Source of the DNA: Aliidongia dinghuensis
GTDB taxonomy: Bacteria > Pseudomonadota > Alphaproteobacteria > ATCC43930 > CGMCC-115725
Assembly (NCBI RefSeq): GCF_014643535.1
Contig: NZ_BMJQ01000013.1
Span: 62,001-126,000, forward strand
DNA: 64,000 nt
Reading direction: 5' to 3'
The notes under the pieces were generated by a model. The model ran no database searches, had not been told where the DNA came from, and saw only the letters and a program-made list of their open reading frames with translations. Numbering within the stretch: position 1 is the stretch's first letter; every line of letters starts with the position of its first letter. The position numbers and the translations under genes are program-made. Positions 57,223-64,000 of this stretch are shown here, piece after piece.

Positions 57223-57567
57223 CTAGCGGCTGATCCGATCCAGCACCGCGTGGATCTGGCTCGTCGACATGCCGAGCAATTCGGCCGCCCGTGCCGGCTC
57301 CGCGCGCATCAGTTCCTCGACGCCGGCGACCGTCGGCGCGACCATCGCTTTTACCTTGTCGGCATCGGCGGTCCGGCCACCGGTCGCCGTTGACGACGCC
57401 GTGGCTTTGCCCGCGATCTGCGAGGTCAGGTAGAAGACGGCGCCCGCCGTGCCTTTCTCGGCGCTGATGACGACGCCGGGATCGCTCGTCCGCGCGATGA
57501 TGTTTCCGTATCCGGCCGCCCGGAGCGCGGCCTTCACGTCGTCAATCAGTTTGTCGTTCGTGTCCAT
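57223..57567 (-). CDS. Unknown 114-residue protein
   Basis: ATG with GGGAGA seven bases upstream. I do not recognise it. The N-terminal half (LIDDVKAALRAAGYGNIIAR, then SDPGVVISAEKGTAGAVFYL) reads as helix-strand-strand; a Ser/Thr/Gly-rich linker at about 53-68 leads to a helical C-terminal half (VKAMVAPTVAGVEELMRAEP, AELLGMSTSQIHAVLDRISR). No signal peptide or membrane helix. Second gene of a two-gene operon: the partner ends 23 bp upstream, and a strong terminator follows. The close pairing suggests that the two proteins act together, for example as a protein and its chaperone or immunity partner, but nothing in the sequence proves this. Confidence 0.6.
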   Translation of the reverse strand: MDTNDKLIDDVKAALRAAGYGNIIARTSDPGVVISAEKGTAGAVFYLTSQIAGKATASSTATGGRTADADKVKAMVAPTVAGVEELMRAEPARAAELLGMSTSQIHAVLDRISR

Positions 57568-57590
57568 CTCAAGTCTCCCAATGAGATCCG

Positions 57591-58280
57591 TTAGGCGAGA
57601 TTCAGGCCAAGTGCGACGTCGTCGCTGGCGTTCTGGATGAAGACGCCTGGCGTGCTGACGCCGGTGCCCGGCAGGTAGTGGAGATTGCTGAACGGGACAC
57701 CGGCCGCCTTGGACAAGGCCTGCTGGAGGATCGGCCCGACCTGCGAAACCACGTTCGGCATCGCGGCATTGAGGCCGGCCGTGATGTGGCCGGTGCAGAA
57801 CGGGCCGCCGCCATTGTAACTGAACCAGGTGCCGTCGACCGCGCCCTGCAGGTGACGCTCCCCGTCGAGGAACAGGAAGAGATAGACCGAGATCGTGCCG
57901 TCGGCATCGCTGCAGTACCACGGCGTCTCGATATGGAAGTCGAAATCGACGCGGACGAGCATGTCGCTGATGTTGTGAGCGAACGGGTTCTGGAAGAAAT
58001 ACGGCACCGACGGCCACACGACGCCCTGCACGCGGATCTTGCTGGTCAGCGAGGCGCCGGCATCGATGAGTTCGTTCGCGACCAGGCCGGTGGTCGCGTT
58101 CGTGGCGATCTGCGCTCCCAAATCGATCGTCAGCTCGGTATCGGGCCGGTCGACGATCAGTAACGACCCCAGCGATTTCTCGCTGAAGGGCTGGCTCGTC
58201 GGATCCCTCATATTGAATATGGTGAACGTCCCATTGAAGAACCCATTCAGGAAAACATATTCACTTGTGGTAGACATCAT
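57591..58280 (-). CDS. Unknown 229-residue protein, first gene of a pair
   Basis: Start ATG 58280 (or 58277), with GGGAG four to eight bases upstream. No family recognised. Opens SEYVFLNGFFNGTFTIFNMR; the middle is strand-rich with aromatic residues (VRVDFDFHIETPWYCSDADG, ISVYLFLFLDGERHLQGAVD, TWFSYNGGGPFCTGHITAGL). Two cysteines (WYC and PFC) could form a disulfide. The C-terminal part, VVSQVGPILQQALSKAAGVP, is helical, then PGTGVSTPGVFIQNASDD. No signal peptide and no membrane helix. The beta-rich, aromatic character recalls secreted or pore-forming proteins in a general way only. It sits in the accessory region. Confidence 0.6.
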   Translation of the reverse strand: MMSTTSEYVFLNGFFNGTFTIFNMRDPTSQPFSEKSLGSLLIVDRPDTELTIDLGAQIATNATTGLVANELIDAGASLTSKIRVQGVVWPSVPYFFQNPFAHNISDMLVRVDFDFHIETPWYCSDADGTISVYLFLFLDGERHLQGAVDGTWFSYNGGGPFCTGHITAGLNAAMPNVVSQVGPILQQALSKAAGVPFSNLHYLPGTGVSTPGVFIQNASDDVALGLNLA

Positions 58281-58651
58281 AAATTCTCCCGTAAATATCT
58301 TCATCCGACCCCGTCATTCAGACGTCTGGTCAATATATTGGCAGCGCAAACATGAAAGTCGCGCCACCCTCCCGTGCACATATCGGCAGAGAGATCGACC
58401 TTCTACAATAGAGAGAAAAATTTTCTAATGAACTACTTCACATTGCTCGCGTGACAGGGGGGAGCGCCGTGCGCCCCAGATGCGGCAGCCCGACCTGCGC
58501 ATGTGCCATAAAAATGACGCGCCACTTTCGATTGCATTTTCCTTGGCACCAGTTCAGCGTTCCGTCGCTGAGTGATCGGCGCCTAGAGTGATGGATTCTG
58601 CCTTTGGGCTGAGCCCGGTGGCTTCGGCGGCACGTGGCTGGAGGTGGGGCG
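58281..58651. other. AT-leaning intergenic region between the unknown pair and the HAF gene
   Basis: Divergent gap with no supported gene. It includes a perfect AT palindrome AGAAAA-a-TTTTCT (58414-58426) and TATATT-like words on the minus strand about 55 bp before the 58280 start. Short open frames here lack ribosome sites. Confidence 0.45.
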
Positions 58652-59779
58652 ATGACGTGTCGCGGATTGCCGATCCTGGCCGCCGTCGCGCTCGCGTTGC
58701 TCGCCGCTCCCGGCGCTTCGGCCGAGACCGCCCAACCGGCCGCCGTTCCGTCTTCCTTCACCATCCGGAACCTGGGCGCCTTTCCGGGCGACTACTCTGG
58801 CGACGCCGCCGGGATCAATAACTGGGGCGACGCCGTCGGCTATTCGCTGACCGACGATTTTGTGAACTTCGTACCGGTACGGCCGGTGTTGTTCGCGAAC
58901 CGGCAGGTCTTCCGCTTCCACAGCCTGCCCTACGAGCCGCCCGGCTTCGATCGCGGCAGTGCCGTCGCCATCAATGACGAGGGCGTCGCCGTCGGTACTG
59001 TCTTCGCCGCGAAGGGCCCCACTCACGCCGCCCAGTTCGCCCCCAGCGCCACGAGCGACCTCGGCACGGTCCTGCCCGACGGGAACAGCTATGCCACCGG
59101 CATCAACAACCGGGGCCAGGTCGTCGGCTACGCGGACGCGGTCTTGGGCGAAAACGGTATCCTGACCCATGCCGTCCGCTATGCCGGCGGCAAGGTGATC
59201 GATCTGGGCGTCCTGCCCGGGGGCAGCTACAGCTACGCCACCGGCATCAACGATCAAGGCGTCGCGGTGGGCTATGCGACGACCGCGACCGGCAGTCTTC
59301 ATGCCGTCAGCTTCGCCAATGGCCAGATCGCTGACCTCGGCGTGCCGCCCGGCGGCTCCAGCAGCATGGCGCTCGGCATCAACAATCAAGGGCAAGCGGT
59401 CGGTTCGGCAGATTTCGGCACCGGCGCGTCCCATGCGGCCCTGTTCGCGAACGGCACGATCACCGACCTCGGCACCCTGCCCGGCGGCGCCAACAGCGTG
59501 GCCACCGCCATCAACAATCTAGGCCAGGCTGTCGGCTGGTCCGACAACGGCACCGGCTTCTCCCGCCCGGTGCTGTTCGTCCGGGGCCAAGTGATCGATC
59601 TCGGCACCTTCGCCGGCATCACCAACGCCTATCCGGCCGCGATCAACGATCTGGGACAGGTCGTCGGCACCGTCGAGCTGGCGATCAGCCCCGATCCCGA
59701 CCTGCAGAGGACGCTCGGCGTCATGTGGACGCCGGCCGCCCAGGCGATCATGCCTCGACAAGTGACAGGGACGCGCTAG
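58652..59779 (+). CDS. Secreted HAF-repeat protein
   Basis: 375 residues from ATG 58652, with GGAGG seven bases upstream. Signal peptide at about 1-26 (GLPILAAVALALLAAPGASA). The mature protein consists of about seven repeats of roughly 45 residues built on the pattern DLGxLPGGxxSxATGIN, NxGQxVGYS and HAxxFxNGxIxDLG; examples are DLGVLPGGSYSYATGIND and DLGTLPGGANSVATAINNLG. These are HAF repeats of exported bacterial proteins, thought to form a beta-propeller-like structure. No membrane anchor or autotransporter domain. The function is unknown. The 3' end overlaps the convergent methyltransferase gene by 32 bp. Confidence 0.8.
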   Translation: MTCRGLPILAAVALALLAAPGASAETAQPAAVPSSFTIRNLGAFPGDYSGDAAGINNWGDAVGYSLTDDFVNFVPVRPVLFANRQVFRFHSLPYEPPGFDRGSAVAINDEGVAVGTVFAAKGPTHAAQFAPSATSDLGTVLPDGNSYATGINNRGQVVGYADAVLGENGILTHAVRYAGGKVIDLGVLPGGSYSYATGINDQGVAVGYATTATGSLHAVSFANGQIADLGVPPGGSSSMALGINNQGQAVGSADFGTGASHAALFANGTITDLGTLPGGANSVATAINNLGQAVGWSDNGTGFSRPVLFVRGQVIDLGTFAGITNAYPAAINDLGQVVGTVELAISPDPDLQRTLGVMWTPAAQAIMPRQVTGTR

Positions 59780-60728
59780 GGGCGTCGCCAGCGATCGGGC
59801 GCCCCACCAGCATGAAATGGTTCGCCTGTTCCATGAAGCCGGGCAGACGCGCATAGGTGTCCTCCAGCCGGTCGAGATGGTCACGGCTCACGCGGTCGCT
59901 TGCGAGCGACGCCGGGTTCCAGCGGGGATCCTGCACGAAACGGCTGTGGAACAGGTCGAGGCCGCGCAGATCCTCGACGACGAAGCGATCGGCGAAGCTG
60001 TCCCGGAATTCCGCCGCCGTGAACAAATGGAAGCGCAGGACGAAGCTGCGGCCGTCGTAGAGTTCGACCCGGCATAGATCCCGCTCATGGTCGTGCTGGA
60101 AATGACGCGCCTTCTCGACCGAATCGACGAAGATCGATGGCGTGCTGCCGACTGAGCGGACCGTGGCCACGAAATGGCCGCGAGTGACGCGCGCCATCTC
60201 GGCCGATACCCGCGGCAAGCTCTCAGCCGGCAGATGGCTCAGCACGCTATAGAGACAGAGCGTCAGATCGACCGAACCGTCCGCCTCGGGCAACGGCTCG
60301 GTCAAATCAGCGACATCGAAGACCAGCACGACGCCCGGCAATTCGCTGAGCCGCTGTCCCAGGTCGCGCGCCGTCCGGATCTGCGTTTCGGCCACGTCGA
60401 AGCCGCGCGCGATGATGTTGGAGAAACCCAATTCCAAGGCGCGCGTGACGAGCCGACGGAGCCATGTGCCGGGGCCACAGCCGGCATCGAGGATGCGGAC
60501 GACTTGCGCGCCGCGCGCCCGCAGTTCCGTGAGCTTGCCGTCCAGCACCGACCAGAGGCAGCGGTCCGCATAGGCATGCGGCCCCGAGAAATCGAACAGG
60601 TGTTCGGGGTCGCCGTCGGCATACGCCACGTATGCGCTGCCGGCACGATTATAGATGCTGGCGATGGTCTCGCTCCCCTGGATTTCGACCAGAGAGACGC
60701 GAGGGTGAGATCGTTGGACCGCGTGCAT
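59748..60728 (-). CDS. Class I SAM-dependent methyltransferase
   Basis: 326 residues from ATG 60728, with AGAGG six bases upstream; the longer frame from 60788 has no ribosome site. Rossmann motif I is VVRILDAGCGPGTWLRRLVT, motif II GFDVAETQI, motif III VFDVADLTEPLPEADGSVDL followed by TLCLYSVLSHL and motif IV-like FVATVRSVGS. The substrate is unknown; the layout resembles small-molecule methyltransferases. Stands alone in the accessory segment, overlapping the HAF gene at its 3' end. Upstream DNA (60730-60900) is AT-rich. Confidence 0.82.
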   Translation of the reverse strand: MHAVQRSHPRVSLVEIQGSETIASIYNRAGSAYVAYADGDPEHLFDFSGPHAYADRCLWSVLDGKLTELRARGAQVVRILDAGCGPGTWLRRLVTRALELGFSNIIARGFDVAETQIRTARDLGQRLSELPGVVLVFDVADLTEPLPEADGSVDLTLCLYSVLSHLPAESLPRVSAEMARVTRGHFVATVRSVGSTPSIFVDSVEKARHFQHDHERDLCRVELYDGRSFVLRFHLFTAAEFRDSFADRFVVEDLRGLDLFHSRFVQDPRWNPASLASDRVSRDHLDRLEDTYARLPGFMEQANHFMLVGRPIAGDAPSASLSLVEA

Positions 60729-60983
60729 GCTTAACCTCTGCAGCAGTTGAGGCAACAGGTTCACGCAAATAGTTCTCCCTTTTATCAATACAAAAGCAAG
60801 ACAACAGCAAATACGGCCTTATAAAATTCTCATAAATAAAATCGACCGCCGCCATCAATAAGTCGTAGCATTGATTATATGGCACAAGCCGCCTATGAAT
60901 ATCAGGCGATTACGGCTCGCACTTGCTGAGCATTCAGTTCAAGCGAAGCCGTTGCGAAAGAACTCTTTCAAGGATTGATCGAC
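60729..60983. other. AT-rich intergenic region
   Basis: Divergent gap between the methyltransferase gene and the small gene at 60984. Several TATAAA/TATATG-like words occur between 60810 and 60890 on both strands. No structured RNA or clear promoter pair could be fixed by eye. Confidence 0.4.
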
Positions 60984-61175
60984 ATGAGAGCAGAGCCTGG
61001 TGTGCGCCGGACCATCATCCGCGAGTGGATGGCCCTACCGCCGGAAAAGCGGCGAACGGTGGAACAGGCCGCGGCCTTCGCCGCCAAGGCGGCCGAGACG
61101 CACCGGTTCGGCGCCGGCGGCGATCCGCAGGCCCGCGTCGTGGTCTGGCTCGCGCCCCGCACCGGCCGGGCGTGA
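60984..61175 (+). CDS. Small unknown protein (63 residues)
   Basis: ATG 60984 with AGGA nine bases upstream; a TTG at 60975 is in frame. The sequence is charged and helical (RTIIREWMALPPEKRRTVEQ, AAAFAAKAAETHRF) and ends VVVWLAPRTGRA. The REWMALPPEKRRT segment has the look of a conserved small helical domain, but I cannot name it. The codon pattern (strong G/C at third positions) supports real coding. A second small gene follows 44 bp downstream, in the same direction. Confidence 0.5.
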   Translation: MRAEPGVRRTIIREWMALPPEKRRTVEQAAAFAAKAAETHRFGAGGDPQARVVVWLAPRTGRA

Positions 61176-61219
61176 CGGCCGGGCGTGAACTCGAGAAACC
61201 CTTATGACAGGAGGCCCCC

Positions 61220-61441
61220 ATGGCCGATCTCGTCGACATCGCCATCCCGGCCAGCGCGCAGCCCGTTGCCGAGGCGCTCGGCCTCAAGGTCCAGCGCAGC
61301 GTGACGAGCGGGGCGCGCATCCGGCAGATTCCGCGGGATGAGGCGGAACTCGTGATCGAATATCTGCAGCAGTCCGGCTTTCCGGCGCGCATTGTCGAGC
61401 CGGAGCCGCGCGACCGGCCCGGTACGACGCGCGCGGCCTAG
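61220..61441 (+). CDS. Small unknown protein (73 residues)
   Basis: ATG with a perfect AGGAGG five bases upstream, the best ribosome site in the region. Predicted alpha/beta: VDIAIPASAQPVAEALGLKV, then VTSGARIRQIPRDEAELVIE and YLQQSGFPARIVEPEP. The last part loosely recalls SPOR-like modules but is too short to assign. Probably co-transcribed with the 63-residue protein upstream. The chemotaxis receptor gene ends 30 bp away on the opposite strand. Confidence 0.55.
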   Translation: MADLVDIAIPASAQPVAEALGLKVQRSVTSGARIRQIPRDEAELVIEYLQQSGFPARIVEPEPRDRPGTTRAA

Positions 61442-61470
61442 CCGAGGTTGCCCGACCCCAGCGGCCGAAA

Positions 61471-63174
61471 CTAGGCCGCGCGGACGGCGGCGATGAAGGT
61501 TGCCACTTCCCGCCGCATGCGCTCGGCCTGCTCGGACAGTTCGGTTGCCGCGCCCAGGACCTGCTGGGACGCCGCACCGGTCTCACCCGCCGCGACAGAC
61601 ACGCCGGCGATATTGTCGGCAACCTGCTGCGTGCCCTGCGCTGCCTGCTGGACATTGCGCGTGATCTCGCCGGTCGCAGCACCCTGCTCCTCGATGGCGG
61701 CCGCGATCGTGGTCGTCACCTGGTTGATTTCGGCGATGACGCTGCCGATGCTGTTGATCTCGGCGGCCGTTCCGCTGGTCGCCGTCTGAATTTCGCTCAC
61801 CTGGCTCTGGATCTCGCCGGTGGCGCGCGCCGTCTGGCTGGCGAGCGCCTTCACCTCGGACGCTACGACCGCAAAGCCCTTGCCCGCCTCGCCGGCCCGC
61901 GCCGCCTCGATCGTGGCATTGAGCGCCAGCAGATTGGTCTGCCCGGCGATGCCCTCGATCAGGCGCACCACCTCGCCGATCTTCTCGGCCGCGCGCGACA
62001 GGCCTTCGACCGTATGGCTCGTCCGCTCAGCCTGGTCGACGGCGCGGCCGGCCACCGCGGCCGAGTGGGTCACCTGACGGCCGATCTCGCCGATGGACGC
62101 AGCCAGTTCCTCGGCGGCGGCGGCCACGGTCTGCACATTGGCCGAGGTCTGCTCGACGGCCGCCGCCACGGCGCTGCTCTGTTCGGAGGCCTGGTCGGCC
62201 GTGCTCGACATGGTCTGCGCCGCGGCACGCAGCTCGGTCGAGGACGAAGCGACGGCGTCGACCATGATCTTGACGTTCTGCTCGAACTCGTCGGCAAGGT
62301 GGTTCATCGCCGCCTTCTGCTTCGCCTCGGCCCGCGCCTTCATCTCGACCTGCTCGGCCTCGAGCGCGCGGGTCCGCGCCAGATTCTCCTTGAAGACCTG
62401 CGCCGTCTTCGCGATGTCGCCGATTTCATCGCCGCGCTCGGTACCGGTGACGGCGACCTCGAGGTCGCCCTCGGCCAAGCGGCGGAGTAACGCCACGATC
62501 ATCGCGATCGGCTTCGAGATGCCGTATTGCGACAGGAAGAAGCCCAACGCCAAGCCCGCCGCGATGCCGACGAGGCTCGCCACGACGAGCGTCGTGCTGA
62601 TGGTCTCATAGAGCGCCTGACTGGCTTTCGCCGTCGCCGCATTGCTCGCGTCCGCCGCGTCGGCGTAGGCCTTGACCGTGGCGATCGCAGTCTCTGCTTC
62701 CGCCCGGTTCTTCATCGCCTCGGCGAAAATCGCCTTCTGGCTGTCGCTGATCGACGCGTCCTTGGCGTGCGCGTCGACCGCGCGCAACACGGCATCGAGT
62801 CCCGTAATGAACGCCTGATAGTCCTTGGTGACGGTTTCGAGCAGCCGGGTCTGCTCGGCATCAGACGTTTTCACGAGCCTGGCGGCCCGAGCCTCGAACT
62901 CGGCGCGCCGGTCGCTGATGACCTGCCTCGCCGCTTGCACAGTCTCCGGTGACGGATCGGCGGTCATCCGGAATTCCGCGCGATTGATCGCCAGCAGATC
63001 CTGGTTCATGCGCGCCGCGGTCAGTGCTTCCTTGCCGGTCTCGGCAATGTCCGAAGCGGCGGCACTCAGTTGCTGGGCAGCATCGATCGCCATGTAGCTG
63101 ATCGCCAGCGTCACGGCGCTGATCAGCGCCACCAGGACCAGCAGCTTCGTCTTGATGCGGACGTTCGCCAGCAT
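61471..63174 (-). CDS. Methyl-accepting chemotaxis protein
   Basis: 567 residues from ATG 63174. First membrane helix at about 9-30 (LLVLVALISAVTLAISYMAI), then a periplasmic four-helix-bundle sensor of about 160 residues (NQDLLAINRAEFRMTADPSP), second helix at about 190-212 (TLVVASLVGIAAGLALGFFL), HAMP (SKPIAMIVALLRRLAEGDLE), and the cytoplasmic signalling rod with the hairpin tip IAGQTNLLALNATIEAARAG and EAGKGFAVVASEVKALA. It controls CheA and thereby flagellar direction. The ligand is unknown. The C-terminus lacks a CheR-binding pentapeptide. Confidence 0.92.
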   Translation of the reverse strand: MLANVRIKTKLLVLVALISAVTLAISYMAIDAAQQLSAAASDIAETGKEALTAARMNQDLLAINRAEFRMTADPSPETVQAARQVISDRRAEFEARAARLVKTSDAEQTRLLETVTKDYQAFITGLDAVLRAVDAHAKDASISDSQKAIFAEAMKNRAEAETAIATVKAYADAADASNAATAKASQALYETISTTLVVASLVGIAAGLALGFFLSQYGISKPIAMIVALLRRLAEGDLEVAVTGTERGDEIGDIAKTAQVFKENLARTRALEAEQVEMKARAEAKQKAAMNHLADEFEQNVKIMVDAVASSSTELRAAAQTMSSTADQASEQSSAVAAAVEQTSANVQTVAAAAEELAASIGEIGRQVTHSAAVAGRAVDQAERTSHTVEGLSRAAEKIGEVVRLIEGIAGQTNLLALNATIEAARAGEAGKGFAVVASEVKALASQTARATGEIQSQVSEIQTATSGTAAEINSIGSVIAEINQVTTTIAAAIEEQGAATGEITRNVQQAAQGTQQVADNIAGVSVAAGETGAASQQVLGAATELSEQAERMRREVATFIAAVRAA

Positions 63175-63283
63175 GTCTCGCCTCCAGCTTCGGATCGGCA
63201 CCGGTGGCGGCAGAGCCGCTCGGGCACCCTCGACGCTAGGAGGCGGCGCTTGTGAAGCCGTTAAGAATGGGACATCGGGGCTA

Positions 63284-63307
63284 CGCTCCCGGCCGAGGCC
63301 GGGAGCG
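63284..63307. terminator. Long GC hairpin between the receptor and dehydrogenase genes
   Basis: CGCTCCCGGCC pairs perfectly with GGCCGGGAGCG (11 bp, loop from GA). It follows the dehydrogenase stop on the minus strand. There is no T-run, so termination by it alone is doubtful. Confidence 0.45.
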
Positions 63308-63316
63308 CCAGCATTC

Positions 63317-64000
63317 TCAGGCGATGCCGCCGAGGCACAGGTACTTGATCTCGAGGAAGTCCTCGATGCCGTATTTCGAGCCTTCGCGGCCGAGGCCCGA
63401 TTGCTTGACGCCGCCGAACGGCGCCACTTCCGTCGAGATGATGCCCTCGTTGATGCCGACGATGCCATATTCCAGGCCCTCGGCAACGCGGAAGATGCGG
63501 CCGATGTCGCGGCTGTAGAAATAGGCCGCGAGGCCGAACTCGGTATCGTTCGCGAGCTTGATCGCCTCGGCCTCCGTCTTGAAGCGGAAGAGCGGTGCCA
63601 AGGGCCCGAACGTCTCCTCACGGGCGACGGCCATGTCCGGCGTGACGTTCGTGATAATGGTCGGCTCGAAGAAGCTGCCGCCCAGGGCATGGCGCTTGCC
63701 GCCCAAGGTCACCTTGGCGCCCTTCTTGACGGCATCGGCAATGTGCTCCTCGACCTTGGCGACTGCCTTGTCGTCGATCAGCGGCCCGATCACGGTGCCC
63801 TGATCGAAGCCGTTGCCGACCTTCAACGCTGCGACCGCGTCGGCAAGCTTGCCGGCGAACGCGTCATAGACCTTGTCCTGCACCAGGATGCGGTTGGCGC
63901 AGACGCAGGTCTGGCCGGCGTTGCGGTACTTGGACGCGATGGCGCCCTTGACCGCCGCGTCGAGGTCGGCGTCGTCGAACACGATGAACGGGGCATTGCC
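63317..64000 (-). CDS. gabD: NAD(P)-dependent succinate-semialdehyde dehydrogenase, C-terminal part
   Basis: The last 228 codons are present; the gene continues beyond the right edge. The aldehyde dehydrogenase fold is unmistakable: GNAPFIVFDDADLDAAVKGA, catalytic cysteine in YRNAGQTCVCANRILVQ, DQGTVIGPLIDDKAVAKVEE, REETFGPLAPLFRF with the NAD-contacting glutamate, and the closing APFGGVKQSGLGREGSKYGI with IEDFLEIKYLCLGG. The NAGQTCVCANR and SGLGREGSKYGIED blocks are those of GabD-type succinate-semialdehyde dehydrogenases. It would oxidise succinate semialdehyde to succinate in GABA use. Glutarate-semialdehyde dehydrogenase is the close alternative. Confidence 0.88.
   Translation of the reverse strand, partial: GNAPFIVFDDADLDAAVKGAIASKYRNAGQTCVCANRILVQDKVYDAFAGKLADAVAALKVGNGFDQGTVIGPLIDDKAVAKVEEHIADAVKKGAKVTLGGKRHALGGSFFEPTIITNVTPDMAVAREETFGPLAPLFRFKTEAEAIKLANDTEFGLAAYFYSRDIGRIFRVAEGLEYGIVGINEGIISTEVAPFGGVKQSGLGREGSKYGIEDFLEIKYLCLGGIA

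Noticed and set aside
1..64000. CRISPR arrays, tRNA or rRNA genes, insertion sequences, prophage genes
   Set aside because: No regularly spaced repeats, cloverleaf sequences, transposase or phage proteins were seen on either strand.

Overview
The window is GC-rich, densely coded DNA of an alphaproteobacterium, most likely a member of the Rhodospirillales or a close relative. Supporting signs are a NepR/EcfG general-stress pair with promoters of the GGAAC-N16/17-(C/T)GTT type, an alphaproteobacterial mmgR-type small RNA, class II DAHP synthase, the purC-purS-purQ-purL-bolA-grxD gene order, and MipA/OmpV next to a two-component system. The order-level placement is inference from gene content. 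I found no rRNA, tRNA, insertion sequence, prophage or CRISPR array.

Layout. 0-5.1 kb: the end of a type VI secretion (T6SS) cluster (tssF end, tssG), then a degenerate caspase-fold protein with a peptidoglycan-binding tail, a c-haem membrane sensor and a Ser/Thr kinase. 5.1-6.9 kb: nepR and ecfG, which converge and each carry a candidate EcfG promoter, plus a GlsB-type stress membrane protein. 7-14.2 kb (minus): MFS transporter, PRC-barrel protein, ABC exporter, glycogen-debranching-like enzyme and GT4 glycosyltransferase. 14.4-18.5 kb: DedA protein, hybrid histidine kinase, an intergenic region holding an mmgR-type sRNA (minus) opposed by a perfect EcfG promoter (plus), and a lipoprotein. 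18.6-26.1 kb: purine biosynthesis (purB, purC, purS, purQ, purL) followed by bolA, grxD and an acetyltransferase. 26.2-33.3 kb: secreted phosphatase/phosphodiesterase, ArsR-SRPBCC pair with operator, DUF885 peptidase, an unrecognised coiled-coil membrane protein, CorC/CNNM protein. 33.4-39.5 kb (minus): nadE, gltX, cysS, trmJ, rpsD. 39.7-45.8 kb: oxidoreductase translationally coupled to an iron-type binding protein, a metal-dependent hydrolase, MipA and its divergent two-component system. 45.9-49.9 kb (minus): gor, class II DAHP synthase, pncB. 50.2-55.1 kb: selenium-binding protein/methanethiol oxidase with a membrane partner, a convergent MauG-like dihaem peroxidase, and an AcpA-type phosphatase.

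55.2-61.5 kb is the accessory part. It holds an AT-rich gene for an F-box-like protein, a LysR/DUF1127 pair, a two-gene operon of unknown function, a HAF-repeat secreted protein, a methyltransferase and two small unknown genes. The window ends with a chemotaxis receptor and the C-terminal part of an aldehyde dehydrogenase.

Functional threads. (1) General stress: three EcfG-type promoters were found, at nepR, at ecfG, and antisense to the mmgR-like sRNA. (2) T6SS: a membrane haem sensor without an output domain sits directly before a soluble kinase, suggesting post-translational control by redox or gas. (3) Purine synthesis: purB and purQ leaders share a hairpin-forming motif. (4) The strongest unexplained signal is the AT-rich F-box-like gene, which looks foreign to its surroundings and has a eukaryote-type N-terminal motif.
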